The translations under genes and the position numbers were made by a program. A stretch of 64,000 bases of DNA from Marivivens donghaensis (lineage in GTDB: Bacteria > Pseudomonadota > Alphaproteobacteria > Rhodobacterales > Rhodobacteraceae): contig NZ_JALNPR010000001.1 in NCBI RefSeq assembly GCF_023541015.1, positions 1 to 64,000 on the forward strand, in the 5' to 3' direction. Shown here piece after piece: positions 26,524 through 35,816 of the stretch. Position 1 is the first letter of the stretch. Every line of letters begins with the position of its first letter. Below the pieces are notes generated by a model. The model saw nothing but the letters and a program-made list of their open reading frames with translations, was not told the DNA's origin and did not search any database.

Positions 26524-28690
26524 AGTGAAGGACGATTTGCGTTTCGACGGGATCAAAGCGCGGGGTTTTCACCGTGATCGTGACGGTACCCGCGCCGGTT
26601 GGGCGAAGCCAGAAACCGGCTGTCCCACCGGCAAGAACGGTGGTCTCGGGGCCGATCAGCGTGGCAGGGCCGTCCAGCGTGACCGTGACTGGATCGTTCA
26701 GGAACATCAATTTGTGGCCCGCCTGATCGAGTGCGCGGACAATCACACGGATTTCGCCATCCTCGGCTGCGGCTTCGGTGACATCGGGCGCAACAATCAG
26801 CCTTTGCGGCAGGTTGTCGGCAGGATAGACATGTTCCGCGACCGCTTTGCCGTCTACGAAACCGGTGACGCGGCCTGCGTGCCAGCTTTGCCCCCAACTG
26901 CCCAGTTCCTCGGCCGAGAAGTGGCGATCGTCGATGATAACCGGCGGGTGCTCGAGATGCGGGAACCGTTCGCGATCAGGGCCGACGCGTTTGACAACGT
27001 TGGCATAGGACAGTTCGACCTCGTCGCAGTTTGTGAGGATCACCAATGGCAACACGCCGCCAATGTTGCGTTCCCCACGCGCCCAGACGGTGACGGGTTC
27101 CATCACGATGCCTTCGGATGGGGCTTTCTGACTGGCATAGACATAGGCCGCAAATTTCGGTTCGCGGAAAATCGTCATCACGCCGTGATGGCAGATACGG
27201 TCGCCCGCGCCGAAATCCTTGTGGGTGTTATAGTCGAACATGCACCAGCCGATGCAGCCCGCAATCCGGTCGTCGCCCATCGCCGCGTTGAGAACATCGG
27301 CGTGCCGCAGCACGTGTTCGGTCTGACGCTCTTCGGGATCGCCCGCTTTGGTCGGATACATGTGACCGTTATATTCGGTGACAAGATAAGGAACGTTGCG
27401 ATCCAGACCTGTTACTTCCTTTTGGCCGCGCAGCGGAGTGCGCGGGCGGTTGTTGCCCGGCATCTCGAATTCGCCAAGCACGAAGTCGTTCATTGTGTAA
27501 ACGTCTTCAAGCAGTTCGCTATCCGGAATGCAGCGCACGCCGCCGGTCGGTCGGGTGGTGTCCAGTGCCTTGGCGGCGACGTTGGTGCGGATATAGAAAT
27601 CGTGGTCATCGGGGCTTTCGTTGATGCGGACGCCCCAGATGATGATCGACGGGTGGTTCCAGTCGCGCCGGATCATCCGTTCGACGTTGGCCACCGATTC
27701 ATCCTTCCAGCTTTCGCCGCCGATGTGCTGCCAGCCAGGGATTTCCTCGAACACGAGGAGGCCGATTTCGTCACAGCGATCCAGGAAGTAATGGCTTTGA
27801 GGATAATGCGAGGTGCGCACGATGTTGCACGCCAGATCGTATTTCAGGATCTCGGCGTCCTTTTCCTGCGACCGCTTGCCTTGGGCATAGCCGGAATAGG
27901 GGAACGACTGGTGGCGGTTCAGGCCGCGCAGTTTCAGCGGTTCGCCATTCAAAAGGAATCCGTTCGGGGTCCATTCGACTGACCGGAAACCAAACCGTTC
28001 GATCACCCGATCGCCCGAGGGGATCGCCACTTCGGCCGTGTAAAGCGCCGGATCAGTGGTGGACCACAGGCGGGCCGCGAGGCCGGTGATCGTCACGGTG
28101 CCGTTGCCGGTCGCTTGACCGATTGCAATGCCTTCCGCATCGCAGATCGTGACGGTCGCCTCTTCATCGGTATCGACCAGCACTCGCACGGTTTTGGTGG
28201 CGGCGAGCACATCCGGCGTTTCGATCTTGACGCTCCGGATACGCGACGCGGGAAATTCGCAAAGCCAGCAATCGCGGTAGATGCCCGCGTAGGTCAGGTA
28301 GTCGATCCGACCTCCGAACGGCGGGATTTTCGGATTTTCCGATCCGTCGATCCGCACCGTGACAAGGTTGCGGCCTTGCACCAGTGGCACGGTGAATGGG
28401 GTGTAGCCATCGCGGTGACGCGTGACCAGTTCGCCGTTGACCCAAACATGCGCATCGGCCATCGCTGCGTCAAAGCGAAGCTCTGCGACCATATCCGACA
28501 TGTTGTCGATCACCCGCTGGTAGGTGAATGTCTTCCAATAGGAGGTTTCGTCGAAATAGTTCAGCGGCAGGTCGACTGCGTTGTGGGGGAGTGTCACGCT
28601 TTCGCCGCTGACCGGTTGCGTTGTCCAAGCTGCGTCAAAACCGCAGGCAAACGTCCAGTCGTCGTTCAGTTTTGTTTCGGCACGCATCAT
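26522..28690 (-). CDS. GH2 glycoside hydrolase, probable beta-galactosidase
   Basis: A 722-residue GH2 enzyme with the usual jelly-roll, Ig-like and TIM-barrel parts. The catalytic acid/base is Glu about 358 (WGVRINES), the nucleophile Glu about 439 (VTEYNG). There is no signal peptide, so substrates are cleaved inside the cell. GH2 covers beta-galactosidases, glucuronidases and mannosidases; the galactonate-pathway neighbours make beta-galactosidase the best guess. The start could be either of two adjacent ATGs (28690 or 28687), just after the dgoD stop; a longer frame to 28720 overlaps dgoD. Last gene of the minus-strand galactoside operon. Confidence 0.88.
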   Translation of the reverse strand: MMRAETKLNDDWTFACGFDAAWTTQPVSGESVTLPHNAVDLPLNYFDETSYWKTFTYQRVIDNMSDMVAELRFDAAMADAHVWVNGELVTRHRDGYTPFTVPLVQGRNLVTVRIDGSENPKIPPFGGRIDYLTYAGIYRDCWLCEFPASRIRSVKIETPDVLAATKTVRVLVDTDEEATVTICDAEGIAIGQATGNGTVTITGLAARLWSTTDPALYTAEVAIPSGDRVIERFGFRSVEWTPNGFLLNGEPLKLRGLNRHQSFPYSGYAQGKRSQEKDAEILKYDLACNIVRTSHYPQSHYFLDRCDEIGLLVFEEIPGWQHIGGESWKDESVANVERMIRRDWNHPSIIIWGVRINESPDDHDFYIRTNVAAKALDTTRPTGGVRCIPDSELLEDVYTMNDFVLGEFEMPGNNRPRTPLRGQKEVTGLDRNVPYLVTEYNGHMYPTKAGDPEERQTEHVLRHADVLNAAMGDDRIAGCIGWCMFDYNTHKDFGAGDRICHHGVMTIFREPKFAAYVYASQKAPSEGIVMEPVTVWARGERNIGGVLPLVILTNCDEVELSYANVVKRVGPDRERFPHLEHPPVIIDDRHFSAEELGSWGQSWHAGRVTGFVDGKAVAEHVYPADNLPQRLIVAPDVTEAAAEDGEIRVIVRALDQAGHKLMFLNDPVTVTLDGPATLIGPETTVLAGGTAGFWLRPTGAGTVTITVKTPRFDPVETQIVLH

Positions 28691-28691
28691 A

Positions 28692-29840
28692 TCACCATTC
28701 TGCAAAGCTGCCGTCGGCATGGCGCCAGACGGGGTTGCGCCAGCGGTGGCCTTCTGTGGCCGCGCGGCGGACTTTCTCTTCGTTTACTTCGATGCCAAGG
28801 CCCGGTCCCTGCGGGATCGCGACAAAGCCGTCCTTGTACTCAAACACGCTGCGATCCACGATGTAATCCAACAGATCCGAACCCTGATTGTAGTGGATGC
28901 CCAACGACTGTTCCTGAATGAACGCGTTGTAGCAGACGGCATCCAGTTGCAGGTTGGCCGCAAGCGCGATGGGCCCAAGGGGACAATGGAGCGCGACTGC
29001 CACATCATGTGCTTCTGCCATTGCGGCGATCTTGAAGGTTTCTGTGATACCGCCCGAGTGGCTCGGGTCGGGTTGGATGATGTCCACATAGCCTTGCTGG
29101 AGGATGGTCTTGAAATCCCAGCGCGAATAAAGCCGCTCGCCCAAGGCGATCGGGGTCGAACAATGGTTGGCGATTTCTTTCAGCGCTTCGACATGTTCGG
29201 ACAGCACCGGTTCTTCGATGAACATCAGGCGGAACGGTTCGAGTTCCTTGGTCAGCACCTTTGCCATCGGACGGTGTACGCGACCGTGGAAATCGATGCC
29301 GATTCCGAAATCTTGTCCCATCTCGTCGCGAATCGCCTGAACACGTTCCAGAACCTGATCGACCTTGTCGTAGGTGTCGATGATCTGGAGTTCTTCGGTC
29401 CCGTTCATTTTCACAGCGGTGAAGCCACGATCCGCACATTCGCGGGCCATACGGGCCGTATCGCCCGGACGGTCGCCGCCGATCCAGCTATAGACGCGGA
29501 TCTTGTCCCGCTGTTGGCCACCCAGAAGTGCATGGACCGGCACGCCGAGGGCCTTGCCTTTGATATCCCAGAGCGCCTGATCGATCCCCGCGATGGCTGA
29601 CATATGGATGCCGCCGCCGCGATAGAAACCGGCTCGATACATGACCGTCCAGTGATCCTGAATAAACGTAGGGTCTTTGCCGATGAGGTAGTCCGACATT
29701 TCGTCCACGCAAGCGGCAACAGTCTGCGCGCGGCCTTCTAGAACGGGTTCACCCCATCCGCAAATGCCTTCGTCTGTGTTGATTTTGACAAAGCACCAGC
29801 GCGGCGGGACGATAAAGGTTTCGATAGACGTGATTTTCAT
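28692..29840 (-). CDS. dgoD: D-galactonate dehydratase DgoD
   Basis: A 382-residue enolase-superfamily enzyme, the same length as E. coli DgoD and similar throughout. It dehydrates D-galactonate to 2-dehydro-3-deoxy-D-galactonate. Marks are WGEPVLEGRAQTV, RAGFYRGGGIHMSAIAGIDQ (in part), the metal ligands in GIDFHGR and FIEEPV, ALGERLYSR, and the catalytic His in HCPLGPIALAA. It follows the galactose dehydrogenase gene by 12 bases with GGAGACCC as ribosome site. Confidence 0.95.
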   Translation of the reverse strand: MKITSIETFIVPPRWCFVKINTDEGICGWGEPVLEGRAQTVAACVDEMSDYLIGKDPTFIQDHWTVMYRAGFYRGGGIHMSAIAGIDQALWDIKGKALGVPVHALLGGQQRDKIRVYSWIGGDRPGDTARMARECADRGFTAVKMNGTEELQIIDTYDKVDQVLERVQAIRDEMGQDFGIGIDFHGRVHRPMAKVLTKELEPFRLMFIEEPVLSEHVEALKEIANHCSTPIALGERLYSRWDFKTILQQGYVDIIQPDPSHSGGITETFKIAAMAEAHDVAVALHCPLGPIALAANLQLDAVCYNAFIQEQSLGIHYNQGSDLLDYIVDRSVFEYKDGFVAIPQGPGLGIEVNEEKVRRAATEGHRWRNPVWRHADGSFAEW

Positions 29841-29852
29841 TTGGGTCTCCGA

Positions 29853-30767
29853 TCAGTCGGTGAATGGGTCGGTCAGATGGTAAGCTCCACTCAGGAACGC
29901 ATCCGCGACAAGGGTAAATGGAGACAGATCGACATCGCTTTGGCCCGCTGCAATGAGGTCGCGAAAGCGCGCGTAAAGTCCCGCATATTCGCGGTTCTCT
30001 CCTTGCGCGACAATTACACCGTCGATGCTTGCAAACGCACCACCCTGATCCAGAACGAGGGTGCCTTCGGTTGTCTCGAACGTGATCCGCCAGAACTCGT
30101 CGCCGGTTTCCCGCCAGTCAAAATTCGCAGTGATCGGGGTAGAGCCCGATTTCATCACAAGGTCTGCTGCAATTGGGGTTTGGCGACCGATAGGGACGTA
30201 GAGGTCCGCTTTTGTCATTAAGACATCTTTGACGAGGGCTGTCAGGATGGACAGGGCGTTGATGCCAGGATCAAAGACCCCCAGGCCGCCTGCTTGCCAG
30301 ATCCATTCCTGTCCAGGATGCCATTTGCGCACGTCCTCGCGCCAATCGATATGGATGGAGCGGATTGTTTTGCCTGCCAGCCACGATCTGACAAAAGGAA
30401 CCGCTGCTGCTTCGCGCGAATGCCATGTCGCGAAGAGCGTCACGCCCTGGCGGACGGCTTCACGGCGTAGGGCGTCCAACTCGGAAAGGGTCGCGCCCGG
30501 GGGCTTTTCCAGCATCAGATGACGGCCAGACTCCAGCGCCGCCATAGCTTGTTCGAACCTGCCCTGAGGCGGGGTGCACAGCGTGATCGCGTTCAACGAC
30601 GGCTCAATCGCCAGCATCGTATGGATGTTGGTATAGCTTTGTACGTCTGCTGTCGCGTTGCGGCTTGCGACCGCGCAAAGGTCGATACCATCCGTCGCGG
30701 CGATGGCAGGCAGGTGCTGTGCTCGCGCGATGGTGCCAAGGCCGACCAGCCCGATTCGGAGCGACAT
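29853..30767 (-). CDS. gal: D-galactose 1-dehydrogenase (Gfo/Idh/MocA family)
   Basis: A 304-residue oxidoreductase that oxidises D-galactose to D-galactonolactone with NAD(P). The Rossmann start is IGLVGLGTIARAQHLPAI and the family EKP motif is LMLEKPPGATL. The region EDVRKWHPGQEWIWQAGG is almost identical to the one I recall from Pseudomonas galactose dehydrogenase, and the ending SDVDLSPFTLVADAFL also matches. This is the first step of the De Ley-Doudoroff pathway; later steps are encoded by dgoD below it and by the divergent operon. Confidence 0.9.
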   Translation of the reverse strand: MSLRIGLVGLGTIARAQHLPAIAATDGIDLCAVASRNATADVQSYTNIHTMLAIEPSLNAITLCTPPQGRFEQAMAALESGRHLMLEKPPGATLSELDALRREAVRQGVTLFATWHSREAAAVPFVRSWLAGKTIRSIHIDWREDVRKWHPGQEWIWQAGGLGVFDPGINALSILTALVKDVLMTKADLYVPIGRQTPIAADLVMKSGSTPITANFDWRETGDEFWRITFETTEGTLVLDQGGAFASIDGVIVAQGENREYAGLYARFRDLIAAGQSDVDLSPFTLVADAFLSGAYHLTDPFTD

Positions 30768-31822
30768 CAGCGCAACCGCAGTTCGGTTTTCGCGTCGAAC
30801 AGATAGGCGCGCGCGGGATCGAATGTGACACCCATGCGATCCCCCATTTTGACGGCGGCCTTTGTGCGATCCTCGACGATCAGTGTTTCTCCCGTCGCGG
30901 CACGTAGGTGGATGTAGGACACACCGCCGAGTGCCTCGACCAGTTCAACGGTCATGGAGCCGTCGTTGGTCACGGTCAGTAATTCGGGGCGTAGGCCCAC
31001 GGTTATATCGGCCCCGGCTTCAGGAAGCGTGATCGCGGTTGGGAAAGAGGCATCGAAGGCAGCGACGTTGACGGCACCTTTCAAGGCCTGACCTTTGAGA
31101 AAGTTCATCGATGGCGAACCGATGAACCCGGCCACAAATTTGTTGTCGGGATCTTCATACAGCTGCATCGGTGCGCCGACCTGTTCGATATGGCCCGCGC
31201 GCAGGACGACGATTTTGTCGGCCATGGTCATCGCTTCGACCTGGTCGTGGGTTACATAGATCATCGTCGCGCCGATTTCGCGGTGCAGGCGGGCGATCTC
31301 GGTCCGCATTTCCACGCGCAGTTCCGCATCAAGGTTCGACAGGGGTTCGTCGAACAGGAACACCTTGGGGCCGCGGACAATAGCGCGACCGATGGCAACG
31401 CGCTGGCGCTGGCCACCCGAAAGTGCGGCCGGTTTGCGATCCATCAGCGGGTCAAGTTTCAGGATACGCGCGGCTTCATCAACTTTGGACTTGATCTCCG
31501 CTTTGGGATGGCCGGTCATTTTAAGGCCGAAACCCATGTTTTCGCGCACCGTCATATGAGGGTACAAAGCATAGGTCTGGAACACCATGGCAACGCCACG
31601 GTCGGCGGCATCCGCGTGGGTGACATTATCCCCGCCGATCTCGACCTGACCGTCCGTCGTGGTTTCAAGTCCGGCAATCATACGCAGCAATGTGGATTTG
31701 CCGCAGCCCGAAGGCCCGACGAAAACGCAGAACTCGCCATGTTCGATGTCCAGATCGACCCCGTGGATCACTTCGACCTCGCCAAATCGTTTGACGATAT
31801 TTCTGAGCGTTACTCCTGACAC
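30767..31822 (-). CDS. Sugar ABC transporter ATP-binding protein (UgpC/MsmK type)
   Basis: A 351-residue ATPase for a CUT1 sugar transporter: Walker A GPSGCGKST, signature LSGGQRQRVAIGRAIV, Walker B VFLFDEPLSNLDAELR, and a C-terminal OB-type regulatory domain from about residue 240. The start is GTG at 31822, eight bases after GGGAGGAC. It is encoded on the opposite strand from its likely partners, the binding protein and permeases at 32.8-35.8 kb, both sets radiating from the IclR region. One-base overlap with the galactose dehydrogenase gene. Confidence 0.93.
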   Translation of the reverse strand: MSGVTLRNIVKRFGEVEVIHGVDLDIEHGEFCVFVGPSGCGKSTLLRMIAGLETTTDGQVEIGGDNVTHADAADRGVAMVFQTYALYPHMTVRENMGFGLKMTGHPKAEIKSKVDEAARILKLDPLMDRKPAALSGGQRQRVAIGRAIVRGPKVFLFDEPLSNLDAELRVEMRTEIARLHREIGATMIYVTHDQVEAMTMADKIVVLRAGHIEQVGAPMQLYEDPDNKFVAGFIGSPSMNFLKGQALKGAVNVAAFDASFPTAITLPEAGADITVGLRPELLTVTNDGSMTVELVEALGGVSYIHLRAATGETLIVEDRTKAAVKMGDRMGVTFDPARAYLFDAKTELRLR

Positions 31823-31842
31823 TTAATGTCCTCCCAAGCGTA

Positions 31843-32637
31843 TTATTTCTGTTCCGGGAACCGCCAGGCATTGGCGGCGTCGGCAATTTTGGCGGCGGTT
31901 TCGCGCACGAGCGGTGCGTAGGACATCAGTCGCGCGCGGTCTGATGCGTCGGCGGTCGTGATGGATAGCGCGCCCATGATCCGACCGGCAGACGACAATA
32001 TCGGAGCGGCGATGCAGCGGATACCCATTTCGTGTTCTTCGTCATCCCACGCGAACCCACGGGCGCGGATGTTGGCAAGTTCGGCCCGCAGGCTTTCGTC
32101 GGTGGTCAGTGTGTTCGCGGTAAAGCGGTGGAACGACTGGCGCGAAATGGCATCGGCGAGTTTCTCTTCGGGCAGGTGGGCCAGCATCGCCTTGCCGACG
32201 CCTGTGCAATAGGCGGGGCCGATCTTGCCCGATTGCGAGAACATCTCGACAGGGCGTTTGGCGTTCCGCTTGTCCACGTATAGCACCATTCCCTGATCCA
32301 ACTGGGCAAGGTGGATGGTTTCGCCGGTGGCTGCCGACAGGGCATCCAGATCCGGCGCGGCAATCGGGGCAAGGCTGCTTTGCGCCCACGCAGCATGGGC
32401 CAGACGCACTAGTCGCAGGCCCGGCGCATAGGTCTGCCGATCCTCGTCATAGTTCAACATGCCCTGATTGGTCAGCGACTGGATGAAACGGAAAAGCGTT
32501 GCTTTCGGCAGGCCGGCCTTGGGCATCAGTTCCGAAAACCGGACGGGGCGCCCTAATTCCGCAACAAGGTCCAGCACCGCAAGCGTACGGCCTACGGTTC
32601 CATCCTGTTTCGATTTCTGTGGATCGGCGTCAGCCAT
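31843..32637 (-). CDS. IclR-family regulator of the galactoside genes
   Basis: A 264-residue IclR-type regulator: winged helix with FSELMPKAGLPKATLFRFIQ near residue 45, then the effector domain with YCTGVGKAMLAHLPEE and EEHEMGIRCIAAPI. The ATG at 32637 follows GGAGGGGAGCC, so I prefer it to the longer frame from 32691. It is the first gene of the minus operon and divergent from the sugar-binding protein. Inducer may be galactonate or a later intermediate; this is a guess from pathway content. Confidence 0.9.
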   Translation of the reverse strand: MADADPQKSKQDGTVGRTLAVLDLVAELGRPVRFSELMPKAGLPKATLFRFIQSLTNQGMLNYDEDRQTYAPGLRLVRLAHAAWAQSSLAPIAAPDLDALSAATGETIHLAQLDQGMVLYVDKRNAKRPVEMFSQSGKIGPAYCTGVGKAMLAHLPEEKLADAISRQSFHRFTANTLTTDESLRAELANIRARGFAWDDEEHEMGIRCIAAPILSSAGRIMGALSITTADASDRARLMSYAPLVRETAAKIADAANAWRFPEQK

Positions 32638-32703
32638 GGCTCCCCTCCATTTGACTGTTGACAGCTTGGTTGATTCGCGACAATGTTTCAATATCCAAAA
32701 TTT

Positions 32704-32722
32704 GGTTCCATAATGTGAAACC
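32704..32722. promoter_or_regulatory. Candidate IclR operator in the divergent galactoside promoter
   Basis: GGTTCCATAATGTGAAACC is an imperfect 19-base palindrome (14 of 19 positions symmetric, GGTT/AACC outer arms). It sits in the 123-base gap between the iclR-type gene and the binding-protein gene, 39 bases before the latter's start. Size and symmetry suit IclR-family sites. Confidence 0.5.
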
Positions 32723-32760
32723 TAGCATATTGAATCATGGATCATCAAGGGAGGATAATG

Positions 32761-33999
32761 ATGAAAGCGATGAAAACTTTTGCCGTAGCTGCGCTGATAG
32801 CTTCGGTCGCTGTTCCGGCACTCGCAGAGCAGCGTACACTTGTGTTCAACACGGATGCGTCGGATCCTGCGCCGAAGGCCGCGTTTGAACAGTTGGTGGC
32901 TGATTTCGAGGCCGCCTACCCGGAGATCGACGTTGTCGTGAACACCTTCGACCACGAAGGCTACAAGACCGCGATCCGCAACTTCCTGACCGCAGACAGC
33001 CCTGACCTTGCCAACTGGTACGCCGGTAACCGTATGCGTCCGTTCGTTGAAGTAGGTCAGTTCATCGACGTTTCCGACGTCTGGGCGGAAAATGGACTGT
33101 ACGAGAGCCTTGGTTCGGCTCTGTCGTCGATGACCATCGATGGCAAGCAGTGGGGCGTGCCTTATACCTACTACCAGTGGGGCATCTACTACAACAAAGA
33201 CGCTTACGCGAAAGCAGGCGTGGACGCTGCCTCGATCAAGACCTGGGATGATTTCATCTCGGCTTGTGAAAAGTTCCAGGCGGCTGGCATCGACTGTCTG
33301 ACCACCGGTTCCAAGGCCCTCTGGCCGATCGCCGGTATCTTTGACTACCTCGACCTGCGCACCAACGGTTACGACTTCCACATGCAGCTGACCAGCGGCG
33401 ACATCGCGTGGACCGATGATCGCGTGAAGGCCGTCTTTGCCGAATGGGCCAAGGTTCTGCCGTATACCACTGCAAACCACGCCGCGATTGACTGGCAGGA
33501 TGCTGTGTCGAACATCGTTCAAGGATCGGCTGCGAACTACGTCATTGGCAACTTTGCCGTGGCCGCGTTCAAAGACGGTGGTCTGACCAACGACAATCTC
33601 GGCTTTATGCAGTTCCCGGAAATCACCCCGGGTCTGGCACGCGCCGAAGAAGCTCCGACCGACACCATTCACATTCCGGCCGGTGCCAAGAACGTCGAAG
33701 ACGCTAAACTGTTCCTTGCCTTCCTTGCTTCGTCGGAAGTGCAGACCAAGATGAACGGTACCCTCGGTCAGTTGCCTATTAATAGCGGTTCAAGCGTGGG
33801 TGACGATCCCTACCTTGCTGCTGGCTTCGAGATGCTCTCGACCGCAGACGGCGGCATCGCCCAGTTCTTTGATCGTGATGCTCCGGCTGAAATGGCAAAG
33901 GCAGGTATGGAAGGCTTCCAGGAATTCATGGTCAAGCCGGAACGTCTAGATGATATCCTTGAGCGCCTCGAAAAAGTACGAGTCCGCGTCTATCAATAA
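32761..33999 (+). CDS. Sugar ABC transporter substrate-binding protein (CUT1), galactoside cluster
   Basis: A 412-residue family-1 binding protein with a signal peptide (MKAMKTFAVAALIASVAVPALA, quoted in part: FAVAALIASVAVPALA). Typical stretches are PDLANWYAGNRMRPF, PYTYYQWGIYYNKDAYAKAG (in part) and GAKNVEDAKLFLAFL. I prefer the second of two adjacent ATGs for spacing from GGGAGGA. It should capture the galactoside imported by the cluster; the sugar itself cannot be read from sequence. A hairpin follows before the permeases. Confidence 0.92.
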   Translation: MKAMKTFAVAALIASVAVPALAEQRTLVFNTDASDPAPKAAFEQLVADFEAAYPEIDVVVNTFDHEGYKTAIRNFLTADSPDLANWYAGNRMRPFVEVGQFIDVSDVWAENGLYESLGSALSSMTIDGKQWGVPYTYYQWGIYYNKDAYAKAGVDAASIKTWDDFISACEKFQAAGIDCLTTGSKALWPIAGIFDYLDLRTNGYDFHMQLTSGDIAWTDDRVKAVFAEWAKVLPYTTANHAAIDWQDAVSNIVQGSAANYVIGNFAVAAFKDGGLTNDNLGFMQFPEITPGLARAEEAPTDTIHIPAGAKNVEDAKLFLAFLASSEVQTKMNGTLGQLPINSGSSVGDDPYLAAGFEMLSTADGGIAQFFDRDAPAEMAKAGMEGFQEFMVKPERLDDILERLEKVRVRVYQ

Positions 34000-34008
34000 A
34001 AGCAATAA

Positions 34009-34034
34009 CGGAGGGTGGTTTTGGCTGCCCTCCG
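34009..34034 (+). other. Stem-loop between binding protein and permease genes
   Basis: CGGAGGG and CCCTCCG pair around a 12-base loop, ten bases after the binding-protein stop. No T-run follows, so it is more likely a message-stabilising hairpin than a full terminator. Confidence 0.5.
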
Positions 34035-34065
34035 GCCTTCAAGACGACTGGGAGAAAGTCCAAGA

Positions 34066-34971
34066 ATGTCCGCTTCAACCGATTCCCTAAATTCCCGCCG
34101 GCGGCCTCGTGCGTTTGCGCCGTGGCTTTTTTTGGCCCCCGGTATGGCGATGTTCCTCTTTTATGTGATTATCCCGATTTTCCAGTCGCTCTGGGTGTCT
34201 TTCTATGATTGGGACGGGCTGAGTGACGCCAAATGGATCGGTATCGCGAATTATCTAGAACTTCTGGACGACGATGCGTTTTACACTAGCCTGAAAAACA
34301 ACATCATTTGGCTTGTACTATACATGCTGTCGGTTCCAGCGGGGCTGATGATTGCTCTGTTTCTTAACCAGACCGTCCGCGGTATCCGCATTTACAAATC
34401 GCTGTTCTTCTTCCCGTTCGTGATTTCGCAAGTTGTCGTCGGCTTGATCTTTTCGTGGTTCTATGCCCCGGGCTTCGGTCTTTTGTATAAACTGATCGAA
34501 CTGGTGACCGGGCAGGGCGTCGCTATTCTGGCGGACGAGAACCTTGTCACCTATGGCATTATCGCGGCGGGCCTCTGGCCGCAGATCGCCTATTGTATGA
34601 TCCTGTATCTGACCGGCCTGAACGCCGTTGCGTCCGACCAGATCGAGGCCGCGCGTCTGGACGGTGCCAAGGGATGGAGGATGCTCTGGTACGTTGTGAT
34701 CCCGCAACTGCGCCCCGCGACCTTTATCGCGATTGTGGTGACGGTGATCGGCGCGTTGCGCAGCTTTGACCTTGTTTCCATTATGACGTCCGGCGGTCCC
34801 TTCGGGTCGAGCCGCGTCCTGTCCTATTTCATGTATGAACAGGCCCTGTCCGAATACGGCTACCGTATGGGCTATGGTGCGGCCATTGCCGTTGTTCTGT
34901 TCGCCATCATGATTATCTTCATTTCGGGCTTCATCTGGAAGATGTGGCGCGACGAAAAAGGAGTGCGCTGA
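34066..34971 (+). CDS. Sugar ABC transporter permease (MalF type), galactoside cluster
   Basis: A 301-residue CUT1 permease with six predicted membrane segments, the first at about FLAPGMAMFLFYVIIPIF, and the EAA loop EAARLDGAKGWRMLWYVVIP (in part). The longer frame from 34015 runs over the hairpin; ATG 34066 gives the usual N-terminus. It ends with a TGATG overlap on the second permease, so the two are made together. Confidence 0.9.
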   Translation: MSASTDSLNSRRRPRAFAPWLFLAPGMAMFLFYVIIPIFQSLWVSFYDWDGLSDAKWIGIANYLELLDDDAFYTSLKNNIIWLVLYMLSVPAGLMIALFLNQTVRGIRIYKSLFFFPFVISQVVVGLIFSWFYAPGFGLLYKLIELVTGQGVAILADENLVTYGIIAAGLWPQIAYCMILYLTGLNAVASDQIEAARLDGAKGWRMLWYVVIPQLRPATFIAIVVTVIGALRSFDLVSIMTSGGPFGSSRVLSYFMYEQALSEYGYRMGYGAAIAVVLFAIMIIFISGFIWKMWRDEKGVR

Positions 34972-35816
34972 TGTTTCCGCGTCCCATTCAGAGCATGTCG
35001 CCTGCGTCGAAGGTGGCTTATAAGATCGCGCTTCCGGTGATGTTGGTCCTGTGGCTTTTGCCGTTACTTGGCGTGGCCATGACGTCGATCCGCCCGTCTG
35101 GCGACCTTGCTGCGGGGAACTACTTTGGCATCCCGTCTCGGTTGGCGTTCGACAACTACCTGACTGTGTTCCGCAACACCGATTTGGAGCGCTATCTGCT
35201 CAATAGCTTCAAGGTGACGATCCCGACCGTGATCGGAGCGGTCGGCCTGTCGTGCCTGACCGGTTTTGCCTTGGCAATCTACAAGTTCAAGTCGAACCTG
35301 ATCCTGTTCTTCATTTTCGTGGCAGGGAACTTTGTTCCGTCCCAGATCCTGATGGTGCCGGTCCGTGACCTGACCGTCAGCATGGGCATGTACAACACTA
35401 CCATGGGACTTGCGCTGTTCCACATCGCGTTCCAGACCGGTTTCTGTACGCTGTTCATGCGCAACTTCATCAAGGCGCTGCCGTTCGAACTGGTCGAGGC
35501 GGCCCGCGTCGAGGGTGTCAGCGAATGGCAGATTTTCCGCCATGTCGTGATGCCGCTGATGCGGCCGGCAATCGCGGCGCTTTCGGTGCTGGTGTTCACC
35601 TTCATCTGGAACGACTTTTTCTGGGCGATGGTTCTGACCACCGGTGCTGCGACCCAACCGATCACGGCAGGTCTGAACAGTCTGAACGGACAATGGATTG
35701 CCGCGTGGCACCTTGTGTCGGCGGGGTCGATCCTTGCCGCGCTGCCGCCGGTTCTGATGTTCTTCCTTATGCAGCGCCACTTTATTGCGGGCCTGACCCT
35801 TGGAGCCGTGAAATGA
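34971..35816 (+). CDS. Sugar ABC transporter permease (MalG type), galactoside cluster
   Basis: A 281-residue CUT1 permease, six membrane segments, EAA loop EAARVEGVSEWQIFRHVVMP (in part) and the C-terminal GLTLGAVK ending typical of MalG-like subunits. It pairs with the preceding permease and uses the ATPase encoded at 30,767-31,822. It overlaps the alpha-galactosidase gene by four bases. Confidence 0.92.
   Translation: MFPRPIQSMSPASKVAYKIALPVMLVLWLLPLLGVAMTSIRPSGDLAAGNYFGIPSRLAFDNYLTVFRNTDLERYLLNSFKVTIPTVIGAVGLSCLTGFALAIYKFKSNLILFFIFVAGNFVPSQILMVPVRDLTVSMGMYNTTMGLALFHIAFQTGFCTLFMRNFIKALPFELVEAARVEGVSEWQIFRHVVMPLMRPAIAALSVLVFTFIWNDFFWAMVLTTGAATQPITAGLNSLNGQWIAAWHLVSAGSILAALPPVLMFFLMQRHFIAGLTLGAVK

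Noticed and set aside
26492-27982. 496-codon open frame antisense to the GH2 gene
   Set aside because: Shadow of the GH2 coding strand; starts inside the glpK terminator.
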